DNA from: Lineus longissimus
Taxonomy: Eukaryota; Nemertea; Pilidiophora; Heteronemertea; Lineidae
Reading direction: 5' to 3'
NCBI RefSeq assembly: GCF_910592395.1
Contig: NC_088319.1
Span: 744,001 to 808,000 of the forward strand
Length of the DNA: 64,000 bases
Of this stretch, positions 38,168-51,331 are shown piece after piece. A program made the translations under genes and the position numbers. A model generated the notes under the pieces. It ran no database searches. It saw only the letters and a program-made list of their open reading frames with translations, and was not told the origin of the DNA. Position 1 is the stretch's first letter; each line of letters starts with the position of its first letter.

Positions 38168-39639
38168 CTTAAAGGAGACTGACTCGCTGGTCGGCGACTG
38201 GACTTGATGACGCGACCGAACGTTGTTCGCACAAGTGTTGCAGAACCTCCCTATTAGGAGAGGCGAAACCTCGTCTGAGGAGAGATCTGGGTGACTTGTC
38301 AAACCTAGGCCATCTCCGAGTGGAAAAATGATTGAAATCAAATTCACGTCATCAGTAGGGGACATCGTGACATTTCGCTCATTAACCTCGCCAAACCAGA
38401 TTTCAGGCGCCTACAATAACCTTAAAACTCACCAAACCTGCTCCAGCCTGTCGTCTTCCTGAATGCCAGAGTTGCGCAACAATCATATTCTTTTCAGTTG
38501 TTTATCTTTTTTATCAGTCAGCCACAACAACGCACATACAAAATGGTTAGAGTATGAGGACAATAGCATAGGTCCTCCTCGACCCATTAAATTTGTCATT
38601 CTGATTGGAAGAATACCTTTCGTGCAAATTTCCCGTGTGCTTTGCCAATATTATCCGGTCTCACCGCAATAAGTGCGCTGGGGCACTTCTTGCGTGTGGC
38701 GGCAGTATGCGACTTGACAAAAATACCAGGCCTATTTTGCCGAGACAAAGCGCAGGAACGCGATCTAGGCCTTTATCACATTGTTATCGCTGGTATCGGT
38801 TGATTTGCTCCGATCAAACGTCTCGGGTGAATAGGACCGCTGGTTTGTAGAGAAGTTGTTTGCGGGGACTCAGTCTTGGACGCGCTCCAAACACGAGGGC
38901 AGGATTTCCCGCTCAAATTGCTTGACAGATCACCCGTGCCAAAGATCAGCATAGGCTGGGAATTTAGCCAAAAAAAGCATACTATGTGTTCTCCGCTGGT
39001 TACTGGTAACATGCTACTGAAGATTGCTAGGCCCCAAAGTGAACAACATGTCATCGCGTCCTTATCTTGGACCAAAGACAAATCCTAAGCCAATTAACGT
39101 ACTGGCGCCTAACCGTAGTGGCACGGAAACTCACTCACTCCGCCTTGAAAGAGGAGTGGTACTGTAGAGACATCCCTGAACAAGGAGAAGAAACCTGCTG
39201 TCGGGCCATCAAACTATGTTTCGATCCGAGCAAGAAGTAGCTGTTTTATAGTAATTGTTTTACTAAACAGCACACTTAGTAAATCCCGCAAAAAATCGAA
39301 TATTGACCGACATTTTTGTTTTGTTTATTTTCCCCTCCAAGTCTTCTCATCTCAACAGCATCACAGGAAAACCTTGCCTCATACACGTAGTAGGCCTATT
39401 CAGAATAAAAGTACTCATTGTGACAATATACTGGGGCATTTTCGCGCCTAAACGATTAAATGACCTTTCACGCTAATGAATTGATGAATAAGCACGTTTC
39501 AAAAGGAAAATGTCATGTAAATAACTTTTTTTGTCGCCACAATTCTTCGTGATTGTCCTGAAGACTTATCTTTCGCGCGTAAAGGCAACTTATTCGCGTG
39601 CGCGGCGCGGGAACTACAGTTTTACGCTATTTCGACACT

Positions 39640-39710
39640 CGATCGGAAGGGGTCGAGTTTCCCGCGAAAAGATGAGATGGCCGGAAAAAATTTGGCGGGA
39701 AATTCCCCAT
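39640..39710 (+). promoter_or_regulatory. Paired E2F-like sites
   Basis: TTTCCCGCG at 39658-39666 and TTTGGCGGGAAA at 39691-39702 both fit the E2F consensus and lie 24 bp apart in a CpG-containing patch (more GCGCG words at 39570-39612). Such pairs mark cell-cycle promoters in animals. No open frame downstream is recognisable, so an actual promoter role is unproven. Confidence 0.3.
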
Positions 39711-40749
39711 TGATGGGTTTTGTGATTTCAATAGGCCTCTGTCCCAGTTTAGATTTCAAGCCCCGGGAGCCATCTGCGTTATAACCTGGAAGATTCTCAT
39801 GATATGAGAATGTATATATATGCCTAAAGAGCAGTTTTTAATTGTGAAAAATCCAGGCCAATGAGTCAAGTCAATTGAGTGAGATTTCGGCACGTGCTGC
39901 ATTGCCTAAATAGTATATATTCAAGATATCTTAATAATTGGGCCTCGAGATATTTAATGTGATTTTTTAGACTTGTTGTCGTAGAATTTGGTGGGAATCG
40001 TTGCGGGTTTGGTATTCCACGAGAAAGTCGGGCCTATGCTGGCGCGCGGTGGGAACTTAGATCTTACTAGCTTTATCTAGGTCAAAGGTCCGCCCCTTTG
40101 CACTGGACCTATTGTGAAGAGTATATTTTATACTGTTTATATTGTACAAAGAACACACCAAGTTAAACACACGCACGCTTCAGCATTTTTTATCACTCGT
40201 TTGAGTGATATATTCAACTTCCAATCGTGGCAAATTACCACCTTATTATTCATGCAGTGTTTTAAATGTCAAGATATTAAAATACTGAAACATCATGATA
40301 AACAAAGGCCATGTGAACGTTATTGGTTTTCCCTCTTTATTAAGACCAAACGAGTGAAATCATTCGTTAGTTAATCTAATTGACGTCGGTGTCAATTTAA
40401 AGGTAATGATTGACAGCTCAAAGTTAAGTCTTGATTGGGTGACACGAGCCAGTGCAGACCTCTTACGTCCATTTCCAGTCGCAGTTTTGGCAATAGCCAG
40501 TGACAAAATCATTGCTCTCGGTCGAGGATTTAAGTAGAATCCTTTGTTCTCCGAAAAACAGCGGAAAAAGGCATGTTTCGCTATCGAACTCATAGTTAGG
40601 CCTTCATGTACGAAAGGTACCCACTAAACCACGAAACTAGAAAGGCCAGAAGAAATCCGTCGCTAACAGTCCGAGCAGAGCAATTAGAATCGAATAGATC
40701 GAACCATTAGCTTTGACTAGATGAGCTAAATGCCTTTCTATTTCCAACA

Positions 40750-40822
40750 GGTTTCGTAGTGTAGTGGCCATCACGTCTGTCTCACACACAGAAGGTCCCG
40801 AGTTCGAACCTCGGCGAAACCA
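40750..40822 (+). tRNA. tRNA-Val (anticodon CAC)
   Basis: A 73 nt cloverleaf. The acceptor is GGTTTCG with CGAAACC and discriminator A. The D arm is GTGTAGTGGCCATCAC. The anticodon arm is TCTGT-CTCACAC-ACAGA. The T arm is CCGAGTTCGAACCTCGG. TTTTT follows immediately as a terminator. The D-arm sequence is the one typical of animal tRNA-Val. Confidence 0.95.
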
Positions 40823-43557
40823 TTTTTGAAAAAGTTAGGGAATCTTATTTTATATGAGCTGATATCGATCCTCGGATAAAAATTTCGTTCGCGAAAGGTT
40901 CTTTCAAAAATACTACAAATTTAAAGTTTTTTTATGTTTTTGAAAGATTCTTGTCCGACACAGGCACGTGCGATGGCCGCCGCAGACCGACAATGGTGGC
41001 AGGCAATATAAATTGCAGATAGAACAGCGATTTAATCGCTTGTTTGCTGGGAAGAATTTTTGCCTGAGTGGAAAATGGTGTCGGAGAATAATCGTTAATC
41101 AACAGAAAAACCAACAGAACATTAATTATAGTGTAATTTTTAAGAACCATCCGTTGAATATAAACGACTGATGACTTATATCACTGACCGAAATTTAATT
41201 TTGCAATTACAGTACATTTTTTCAAATTAATGCCATCGAAACGGTCGTTTTTCTCATGAGTGATGATTCTTCTCGGGGTTTTATTTCTTGTCAGTAGGCC
41301 CATCCTCCGTTCAAGAGATTCAAGGACATCGCATATCAGGAGATGAGTTCCGAGGCAAAAAGTGAGCTCATGAAACTTCACGATAAATCAGAGCCAGGTT
41401 ATTCAAAACAAGTTTCGTCACTATCGCTGGCTCGTTGAGTCTAATACTTCGCGCTAGGCCTATTTTTACCAAGTTTATTTGCGGGCCTTAGACAGGTATG
41501 CCGATGTAGAAGTTTAAAATGTCCTAGGATAAAATGTCCGGAAACAAAGGATTCTATTATGCGCTGAGCTATTGATAGCCATGGCCTCTATAGAACTATA
41601 TGCCATAATCTGTTAGAATACAATAGGCCCGGACACTTTTTCCAGGGGGGATACTTTCTACTTTTACACCGGGTATGTCAGACGTGTGACTGACGGACCT
41701 GGATATCTCTTCACCAATCTTCTCTGGAGTTCCGCCAGTGTTCGCCGGGGTTGCCAATTAACCCTCAATTGAACCATTAACCCATAAGATGTTCGAAAAT
41801 ATGCGTTGCTTTGGACGGCGCAACGGTGAATGGTATACCAATTGTTAATAATACGAGATACCTATACTAGTAATTGTATGGATTCCTTGGTGTATATTAT
41901 CATATAATTGACTATTTATGAAGATTATTACTTGCATCGCTATTCTTTCCGTCGTATCCCGGGTCCACGCAACTGTGAAAATTCTCATTTAGGTAGAACC
42001 CCCATTAATAAGAATAGAAATGTAAGGTATTGGCACCTTCGACGTCGTGCATTTGCGAATGGTAAAAAGCGCGTACATCTGCCTGTGATACGAGTAATTT
42101 GACGGTGTATACCTTGTCAAATGCTCAACTGAGAATGTTGGATATCGCTAGATATTAACAGGGAAGCCCATAAAGCTCATTACTAATACTACTGTGATTT
42201 GATTCAAGAAAGCCACTTCTAAACCTATAACTGGGAACGCTGCAAATATGGTCGCAAAAGCAACAACAGTGTACTTCATCGCAGCCCTTAGCAACAATAA
42301 ACATCATAGCGTCCGCCTGGTCTGCCGGCTTAACGCGGCCATGCGCCCAACATCCCTCGAACACCCCCAAGAGCTACCGCCACGCCGCTTCTGACCGCTG
42401 CAAGGTGTTTTTTCAAGTTGACGAAATATGTTAACAGATAGGAAAATATTTGAGTAGACTATCTCACACTCTGCGGCTGATGAGGTGACAACACGAACAT
42501 CTGAAGATCGCGGGTCCGCGGTCGGGTCCATTGCGCGGACACGGTGCAGCCCTCAAGGCGAAGACGCTTAAAATCCCGATGCTTTCACTAGCATTCTTGT
42601 AGTCATTATTTTAAGTGGTTATCTAGCGAATTCCTTGGTTGTTTTCTTAGTGAGTACATGACGTTGGTGTCTTCATTAAGTTGGGATGACAATGCGTTGA
42701 AGATGGGGTGTTACTGAGGTAACAGTGAAGCCCTATTTCAAGAGGGGCTCGATTATCAGGAAAAATATCGCGTATTTTAACCTTGGGGTATTCTTTGCCA
42801 GACTCTGTCGTATTGCGATGGTGACAGATACATCGTTCTTGTTGACCAATGCTACCTAAGGGACATCAAGCAAGTTACCATAACGCATCACGACCCTTCC
42901 TTAGTGATATATCACCAATATCTTAACAAAAAAACAACACTTAATAATAGACAAACATTTCTGAAAGTTGTTAAAGTTCATAAACTAACTCGTTAGAGAA
43001 AAGTATTTATGTCGAAATAGGCAACAGGTCATATTATCGACCTACGCCACTTCTATGAAATCCTTATCCATGGCACGGGTTCGTGTCTTAAATTCTAATC
43101 TGTAAATGCGCTAAGCCCAGCCTTCTCAAGCCATTCCTGCATAGTCCTATTTCTAATGAGCAGATAGTAAGCCTGTGCGACCCTTCACCCCCCGGTTGAA
43201 GATGTCACCAGTGGGGCACCGTAAGCTGGATAATGAGAGTCGCCCATGGGGCACCGTAATCTGAATAATCAGCTCACTTGTTTGAGCTGCGACGCGAATC
43301 GCATTTCGCCAAAAAGCGTCGTGTCCCGGAGTGACAGGAAAGTGTATTTATTGTTCAAAGACGCATGCTCGCAACTTGGGTCAAAGCCGATTAGGCATGG
43401 TTATTTCGTATTCTATCCAATAATTCTGTCTTCAAGATTATCGAAATCGCACGTTCTCGAGTTACTAGCTTTCAGGAGCGCAAGAATTGAAATGAAAAAC
43501 CGCACAGTTGGGTGGTCACTCTTTGTTCTAAAATCTAGACCAAAGTGTACTGTAGTG
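40823..43557. other. Intergenic sequence, nothing recognised
   Basis: Apart from the 35 bp-period repeat at 43213 there is no gene, RNA or element that I can support. Confidence 0.45.
43213..43269 (+). repeat. Two-unit direct repeat, period 35
   Basis: GGGGCACCGTAAGCTGGATAAT and its near-copy start at 43213 and 43248, differing at two positions. Confidence 0.8.
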
Positions 43558-43822
43558 TATTTCATATCGTTCTGGCCAAAGGTATTGAGTTGAACTCAGA
43601 ATGTGACCAGATCACATAAAACAAAAGATAGTGGTGTTGCACAACACTAAACATCATCCTCATGGTAAGCCTAACTAATGCGCCTTCACGGTGTCAACTA
43701 AAGCCGGTCAACTATGACACCGGCTGCCCAGAGCTGTGTAACATAACTATTTGTGATCAAACCATTACAGTTTATTGACAAGAAGTCAGTCAAGCACATT
43801 GGCCAGATCTCTCTGAAAAACA
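43558..43822 (+). mobile_element. TIR-MITE family copy 6
   Basis: The left end is TTCATATCGTTCTGGCCAAA then GGTATTGAGTTGAACTCAG. The core has AAAGATAGTGGTGTTGCACA and GGTCAACTATGACACCGGCT. The right end is CATTGGCCAGATCTCTCTGA then AAAACA. Close to the inferred family consensus. Confidence 0.88.
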
Positions 43823-45554
43823 ATATAGAATTTAGCTCACCAGTCATGCCAGTGCGGTCAATACGTTATTTTGCCCCTTACATCGCAATTAAAAGAATTG
43901 CCTCGCCGAATACACGGTCTATTAATTGTCTTCAAACAAAGTCCGCTTGGTCTTAGTTCCCATACTTTCTCATCAAATTGGGGGTTAATCTTGATATCAA
44001 CGGCCCCTTCGAGACAGTTTTCACTGGGGGGTCGGTAGGCCCGAAACCAGCAAGGGCAAATGGGCGCAGTAGGTGCTAATTCCTTAACAGGTTGCTAAAT
44101 CTCACGTAACAGCTGGGAAAAAGGATTGCTGACATCACACTCATTTCTATTTTATTCTTAGAAGCCCGGTTACAGGGTCGACCCAAACTTCCCTTAACAC
44201 TTCCTCCGACAGGATATTCGATACCGCTACATCACCCCTTGCACAATACGACCTGACCATGTCTCGTTAAACATTAAAATCATTTTATTATAGCAGACAG
44301 TAAGGTCAGTAACGACTCGCTGGGGGCCAAAACACTCGAAACATCATCAAGTGCTTATAAACCTTGATGAGTAGTGTTCAAACCTTAATATTCACTGTTC
44401 ACCAGTTATTCTAGTAATTACGACATTGTTAAAAGTGTCGATCGTAAACTCCTTGAGTCTCAATTAGCACTCGGTATTTTCGCAAAGCATTCCTTGGGAA
44501 GCCAGGACGGTTATTAAGTGATGATTCAACGTGACACGGGGCAGATTTTGTAGATTCCGTTTCAGATTTGCTGGGAGTGGTCGGTGGCAACATGTTCAGT
44601 GATGTTGTTGGTAAGGAAGAGGGACCAGATTGCAATGTTTCTGGGTGGATTCGCAACATTGACCGTTACATGCCGCTGTCAAAGTTGTCCCTATACTGGT
44701 TGCAAAAACGTCTTACGTACGTACGTTCATTGGCGAAGGCTCAGTGGGAAGGGGGTGCCATGGGTGCGCGTGTATTTCCGTACTCGTGAAGTTAGACAGG
44801 GTGAGAAATTACGTAATTTTGACCTAACCTGGCATTAAAAATCCAGGCCTTGCCAAATACCCCTCGATCTATTATTGTCTTTGAGCATAACCCACTTGCA
44901 TCTTCACCTGAATATCTTTTGTTCTCCAGCCTTCTCATCAGGGCAAATCTTTTAAGATGACATCGACCCCCACGGAACGCCTTTCTAGGGAGGTCGATAG
45001 GTCTTATCTGGTAACGGCAAATAAGCTCAATGCCTGTAATCTAACGTCAACTGCGGGTTCGAACCATGACCAGATGACCGCTAGCCCAGAGTCCCGAACC
45101 ACTAGCCCACAGTTTGACACTGACCTAACAACAAAATAGACTATGTGGAGGAAAGTAATTGACGAAATAGCTTATTTTCTCCCATTGTTCGTCGGCGTCC
45201 TTTCGTGAAAGAAATCGAAAAGCATCTGTTTTAGAATCCCCGCCAGGGGCACAGCCTTTTCTCTCTTTTCAAACAAGGTGCTCTCCGTTCCAAACAGCGC
45301 ATTGTTGCCCTAAGTAGAAGGTGTCTAACAAACGATATGGTATCCCGAGATAAGGTAGTAACACTCATTTGTAACTCAGTAACTAATTTGCAACCATTAA
45401 ATCCTGTCTCTATGACAATGTCATGTTAAAATCCTACAGAGTAATTCAACGTTATCAAAATTTAACAATTGATATTAAAGTCCATAATAATTTGTGTAAG
45501 GGAGTGATATGACGAGGATAAAGCGGGATACAATAGGTTTAATTAGTACTCAGT

Positions 45555-45950
45555 TGGTTGGAAGGGCTACTGACCCGAGGGCGGATGGCATTGACGGACC
45601 GCCGTCCGCTGTATGGTGCGGCGAGGCTCATGCCCGGGCCAGTCCACCTCAACGCGAGAGAATGGGGTAATTTTGGACATATGTCGCCAGTCGTGGGACA
45701 TGGACCCTCGCCGCGCCAGGACGGACCGGGGCCTCTTGGCAACAAACACAAGTACCACTCTACCCACTTCACCGGCAAAGACCGCGGCGAAATTAGCAAA
45801 CCTGTATCGCTCCGAAGAAAGAAACAAGCATATGGAATTTGGACATCAGTCTTGAGTCGAGCTCTCGAGGAGTCGGCAAACACTGCCTGTTGTGATGGGC
45901 CAATGGTCCGTGACGGATCCGACAACTTAAATACTTGGTCGGGTAATGTC
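45555..45950. other. GC-rich block with long frames on both strands
   Basis: The longest unassigned frame of the window (45558-46112, 184 codons, plus) starts here, opposed by 128- and 86-codon minus-strand frames. No motif, signal peptide or splice context supports any of them. More likely a CpG-rich regulatory segment than a gene, but a lineage-specific exon cannot be excluded. Confidence 0.3.
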
Positions 45951-47824
45951 AGGATGTTTGAGAGTTCCTGCGAGGCGGTTCGCCAAGTTCATTACCAGCT
46001 AAATAACAATATGTATGACCAAGAAAACTCTCGAAATAACAGGGGTCCGATCCTTATCCTTGTAGGTGTCGCAAGTTGCAGTGACGCTTTAGAAGTGTAC
46101 GTACATATTTGACGTTTAAAAAAGGCTTTCTGATGTTGCTGTCGATATTATAAAAGATTTCTTACATAGGAACATGACTTAGCGTGACCATGATGTCAAA
46201 CAATCGATTAACGAGAGGAAATTTCACGCACCATTTATAGGGTTTCAAGAGCGGCAACCATGACGGTTTGGGACCTTTCTGCCCTCCGCACATTGGAGAG
46301 TTACAAGTTATGCAAATTATTCATATAAACTATGGCGGACAGTGCTTTGATCAATCAGCGTACATCCGTCGAAATTTATGATTTTGTTGATGTCTTGGGA
46401 TGAGTTTATCACTAACTCACTCTCTGCGGCAACATAACGTGTTTGTCTACGTCAGTTGTACAAGGACACGCCTCCACTCTCTGCGGTATCGGGCAGCTGT
46501 GCTCAGTACATTAGATGAGTATATTGCCGGAATGAATTTAACATGGTCAGATGCACTGCCCTTTTTTATATAAAGGCCGGATCCAATTTGAAATCTTTTG
46601 TTTTAGCGAACTTCTGTAATACGTTCGCGACTGTTTATTTTGATTAGGATTGGCGAAACTAACTATCTCGGGATCTCTGCGACTGCCGACCCGTGCTTGG
46701 CCTTGTTTAGTTGACTTAAGTTGTCACCTGTTGGCCAAATATTGAAAGGCCTAGGGTCAGTTGATGCGCACCTGTCGAACTTAGGCCTGGCTGGACCGCG
46801 GTGGCAGGCTCGAAGTGAAGGCTATAACAAGCAGGTTTAACACACTGTCAGATCATGGGGACGATGTTATAAGTAAATTTGGAGAGAAAATGTTTAACCT
46901 CGCATACAGTGTTTTCTTGACGTGTTTCGTGTAATATAGTTCATATTGTTGTACGTTGTTTCACCTGTGGATGAGATTGGTTTTATTTTCAGTCTCTGTG
47001 GCACGCGCCGTGATTGGTCGCTTGCCAGACGCATGGTGTGTCGTCTGCTAATAATGATCTAAAGCCATATGAATGTTCACTTCTGCTTATTTTTCCCACG
47101 GTCTGAGCGGCGGAGATCAAACGCACAGGCCTAGGCCTGATTGAAAATCGCCCAGGTACGAAATGTTCACGTTAGTAATTGTCTACAGGTTGAATCAGAC
47201 TGGCTTGCGGCCAACCCGCAAGGCCTCTAGCCCGCCTTCAGCTCACGCTTGAAAGGCAATAGGCCTATCAAGACGATACTACCATTGTCATGATTGTCAT
47301 AGGCCTATTCATCGGACACGAGTTAGACCCTTTGCCCTTTTGATGAGCTATAATTCCACCCCTTTTAAGATAACAAGAGGACGTGTTATTATTCGCGCTA
47401 TTTAGGCCCACCTGCCGATTATTGTCCCTTATCCTAGGCCCTTTGTGGAGACCTCGGGGTCGTGTGACCTGCTCACGGGAAGCCAACAGAGTGTGCGAAA
47501 GACGACAGTGTTTGTATGTCCGGATAAAATATAACCTGAAAACAAGCCGAGATTTTGTTGGACTTTCGCTTGAGAAAACATTGGCTTGTGTACCGTCTCA
47601 CGGGAACGTAGGCCCAGCCTGATTGGGTTTTTTGTCTTCAGTGACGAGTTTTGAACCAAAAAGAGAAAATGATAACTGAACTTTGGCGTTTTACTCCGCG
47701 GCTGTAAACTTGAAGGAGCCTGTTTGCTTTTGGTTCGACCTTTCTCCTTCAGAAGCTCGGCGTCTGACCGCTGGTCGTCACGGGCGGCCAGATCTGATCT
47801 TCAATATTCCATATAAATCGAGAC

Positions 47825-47839
47825 GGGGGGGGGGGGGGG
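47825..47839 (+). repeat. 15-base G homopolymer
   Basis: An uninterrupted run of G in otherwise ordinary sequence. Confidence 0.9.
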
Positions 47840-50007
47840 CTACATACTATTACCATTTACTGTGTTAAAACTAAACTAGATACAAAACTCACGATAAGAT
47901 CAAAATTTTCGCAGACTGTCTATCATTGGCGCGGAATTGTTGTCGCATCTAGCAGTTCACACGCGTCTTGAGTGACTCCTCAGATAATCTTATGTAATTT
48001 CCTCCCAACTTTTTGACAATAAAAACTTCGGCGTCCCCCGAGTCCCTGTTTAAAATCACGGTTGGTGACGCGATTTAAAAGATAACAAGGTCCAAATTTG
48101 GGCTGATGCCGTGAGGTGATTTATTTAAAAATGTCCTAAAATACATTTGGATGAGATAGGTGTCTCTTTGTGCAAAATATAGAAAAGAATCTGTCCTACT
48201 GATTGGAAAAAAAGATTGGGTCTGTAAATCCAGGATATCAGAAATGGATGTTTGCTGTAAATTGTAATGGCAGAATCCAGGAGCTATCATCTTAGACAGA
48301 TCGAGCCAACGGCCTGAAGTAGCCTGAGAATTCGATGCCATGACATTTTTAATGACCAATTTATACCCATCATATTGTCTTCGGTTTGTCTTTGGACATG
48401 ACGGAGCTGTTCTGTATCGCTCAGAGCAGGGTGTTCTACCAGCTAGAGGGGTGGAGTGGGGGGGGGGGAGTTTGGGGGTGCTTTCGGAAGCGAAGTGTTT
48501 TCATCCGACTCAAGCAGGAGCCAGGGCAGCTGTCTGTGATAACAGCGGCAGCTTTGTTGAGAGAATAACATCCAATTCATCCCAAAATGTCTGACAAGAA
48601 CACGCTATGTTATCAGGAAAACACGGCGTCCAGATCTCAATCTCGCGTCTTGTTTAAACATGTATGTGTCTTGTTCGGTGACATTTGACTTCATGGAGAG
48701 TTTGTGCGGTGGCCAGACTGGACATTGATATTGTAAACTGACGCGACAACGTCCTGAAGAGGTGCCGAATAACTCTTTAAAAAACCACCATGATTTTGCC
48801 TACTTCCAGCTGCTGTTGGGGCCTTTACATGATAGCAAGTATGCGCTACTGAGCAGAAGGTATCATAAACAAAGATATCTACAATAGTCGAAGATAAATT
48901 AGTCAAGTGTGGCAGGGAGATACGCATGAATATAACATTAACATTAGAAAAGGAGCAAAGACAATCAACGTGCCTCAGGTCTTTCAAAATATCAGTCACG
49001 TTCAGTGGGCAAACCTATGCACAACTCAATTGTGAAAGCACTGATGATATGGATTTGTAGCGAGGTTTGCCACCAAGGTTGATATTACATTTCACGTTGT
49101 TTCAATCAATCCATTGTCGAATGTATATCTCATTTAACATTATCTTTGAATCAGTATCTGTCTTTACCACCTTCGATGATTTTTAAGAAGGGTCAAATAC
49201 CAGATTTTAATCGGCAAATTGAAGGGCATGGCATGGTCTGTCAGACACAGTTAGAATTAGTACCATAATTGGCCACTTCAGCATCAAAGCGTGTCTATCC
49301 CCCGTGGATGTCCTGTCCCTGCCGTGTCCTTACCGGTTACCAATCTCAACTCAACGTGACCAGAAAGACATGTACATAAATGTACACAAAAATACTGGTA
49401 ATCCGTTCTGCTTAAAACTAAAACTTAATTGGATCCGCTTCAGTCTAAGCTGGTCAAGTTTACCTGAACATTGAGGTGCACTTTCATGAAAGAATGCATT
49501 GTTTAGCTTGCCAACGAAATAGTTCATCAGGAAAAAGGGTGCCATGCCTGAATTTGTGGGTGTCTTCGGCCGGAAAATTGCCTCCTATCATTTTGGTCAA
49601 AACCAAAAAGAAAATTGCAAGATTGGTGACAATTTGCTAAACTTACAAGCGTTTCCTTTGGTTCCCACACGTCTTGTCGACACATTGGCGACATCAGAAA
49701 AAGTTATTCGTGTGAAGTTGTTCGTCAAAACGTTTCAGTCCTATTCGATTGGCGAGTTAGCTAGCTCGTCGGTATTTTACATCCCCGTATTCGTAGTCTT
49801 GAAATCGTTTTCTTGGGCGTAGGCTGGCCTGATGCTGGTGGGGGATAGGGGGGCTTCAAACTGGCTACACAGCCAGAAATTTAGTGAGAATAAGCCTAGC
49901 AAAGTCTGGGGTCCTCCCCAAGAAAAATGTCAAAATCGAAAGTTAAGGAATGATGGCCCTTCGAGGACTGTAACACTTTAATCTTTGAGAAACGGATTGC
50001 CTCGGTG

Positions 50008-50044
50008 CCCCCCCCGCCCCCCCGCCCCCCCGCCCCCGCCCCCC
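50008..50044 (+). repeat. C-rich tract with spaced single G
   Basis: Runs of 5 to 8 C separated by single G, a short tandem array of about 8 bp period. G-quadruplex-prone on the minus strand. Confidence 0.9.
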
Positions 50045-50253
50045 AAGCCAAAGTACGCTCTTGGCCATTTAGGCCAAATCCTTATGATGGATATCAATAG
50101 GAATATGATTGATATCCAGTTCTTTGGTGTCGCCATCTTTCCAAAATGAGTGAAACGAAATGTCAATTCGTCGGTCGGCCATGCATTTCCCATTGTGACA
50201 CACGACCGATCCGAGGACTTCGACAATGTCTTCGGCAGCAGTGACTGCTGTAC

Positions 50254-50510
50254 TGTTTGTCATGTTGTTCTGACCAAAAGTACCAATAATGTGACCAGTT
50301 CTCATTTACTAAAAGATAGTGGTGTCGCAAAACACTAGATCATCCTCCGGGTAGGCCTGACCAAGGCTTTTACGCGGTGTCAACTAAATCGGGTCAACTA
50401 TGACACCGGCTGCCCAGGGCTGTGTGACATCACTATTTGTGATCACACTATTACAATTTAGTGACAAGTGGTCAGCCAAGTTCCTTTGGCCAGATCTATC
50501 CGAAAACACT
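50254..50510 (+). mobile_element. TIR-MITE family copy 7
   Basis: The left end is TTTGTCATGTTGTTCTGACC then AAAAGTACC, with a small deletion removing the GAACTCAGG word. The core matches (AAAAGATAGTGGTGTCGCAA, CAACTATGACACCGGCTGCC). The right end is TTCCTTTGGCCAGATCTATC. Confidence 0.86.
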
Positions 50511-50768
50511 TAAACCGGAAAGAACAATCGCACTCGAGGTTATCGTCTTATAATTACCGGCGGTACTGGTTTGCAAAGGAAACTCTCTACATCTGGACAG
50601 GATGCTCCGCTCACTGAACTGACCACAGCTGGAGGCTGACAAGGTAGCAAAGTCAGCCAGCATCCTGCATAAGCAATGGTCATAATAAATAGCAGCAGGC
50701 GATTTCCCACGATTGACACATTCATGAAATATATCAACCTCAAACAGATGCCCACTTGGAGGAGGGGC

Positions 50769-50784
50769 GGGGGGGGGGGGGGGG
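50769..50784 (+). repeat. 16-base G homopolymer
   Basis: An uninterrupted G run preceded by GGAGGGGC. Confidence 0.9.
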
Positions 50785-50931
50785 TCCTGATGTATTTCCA
50801 AGCTGCCCGTAACCATAAAACTTGTATTTCACGCAACGTTTATGGCATTTTTATCGCTAATGATAAAAAAGACGTGTCCAATCAGTTATCAATTTCCTGC
50901 AGATTCAAGAAAAATGGTCAAAAGATCAAAA

Positions 50932-51004
50932 TAGTTTAACCGGATTTCGAACTCGGGACCTTCTGCATGTGAAACAGACGTGATGGCCACTACACTACGA
51001 AACC
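50932..51004 (-). pseudogene. Degenerate tRNA-Val copy, inverted relative to its neighbour
   Basis: On the minus strand, the first 60 nt match the tRNA-Val genes apart from two changes in the anticodon arm (TTTCACATG in place of CTCACACAC), which keep the CAC anticodon. The 3' part is TCCGGTTAAACT instead of CTCGGCGAAACC, so two T-stem pairs and most of the acceptor stem no longer pair. Probably non-functional. Confidence 0.75.
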
Positions 51005-51331
51005 TGTCAGGCAACTAACATTTACGCCAGATTACCAACACTACTTTAGTCAAACGAGAATACTTGAATGACGTTGTCTTGGTTAAAATGAGAATTCGGA
51101 CTTAGCCTAATACAGGGCCTATTATCTTTAAAAACAAAGCCAGGTATCACCTAGGCCTAAATTCTCATTGTTCTACAGTCTTGTCGAACGGTCATCAGCG
51201 CAAATCTCGGCAACAATCACTCCCATTATGGTCAAAAGGCCGAAACCGACAAGGACAAGTAAACCGATTCGTTAGGACCTATTAACTTGTTCGCAGCTTG
51301 AAAGTCGAGCAAAATGCCACTAAAGCCAAGA

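Larger units (their letters stand above)
37267..40749. other. Intergenic sequence between HES and tRNA-Val
   Basis: Holds the C homopolymer at 38.14 kb and the E2F-like pair at 39.66 kb. A minus-strand stretch near 37310-37350 (CTTGCTAAAGGGCAATGA, then GGGTCGAAC) resembles the middle of short retroposons but no ends are visible. Confidence 0.45.
43823..50253. other. Intergenic sequence
   Basis: Includes the GC-rich block at 45.6 kb, G and C tracts at 47.8, 48.46 and 50.0 kb, and many AGGCCT words near 46.7-47.3 kb. No protein gene is supported. Confidence 0.45.

Noticed and set aside
38044-38365. Minus-strand frames with a poly-glycine run
   Set aside because: The run is translation of the C23 homopolymer; two frames stay open for the same reason.
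45040-45075. GGGTTCGAACC word as a possible tRNA
   Set aside because: No acceptor, D or anticodon stems can be paired upstream of it.
50496-50939. Frames with poly-proline or poly-glycine
   Set aside because: Artefact of the 16-base G tract at 50769-50784.
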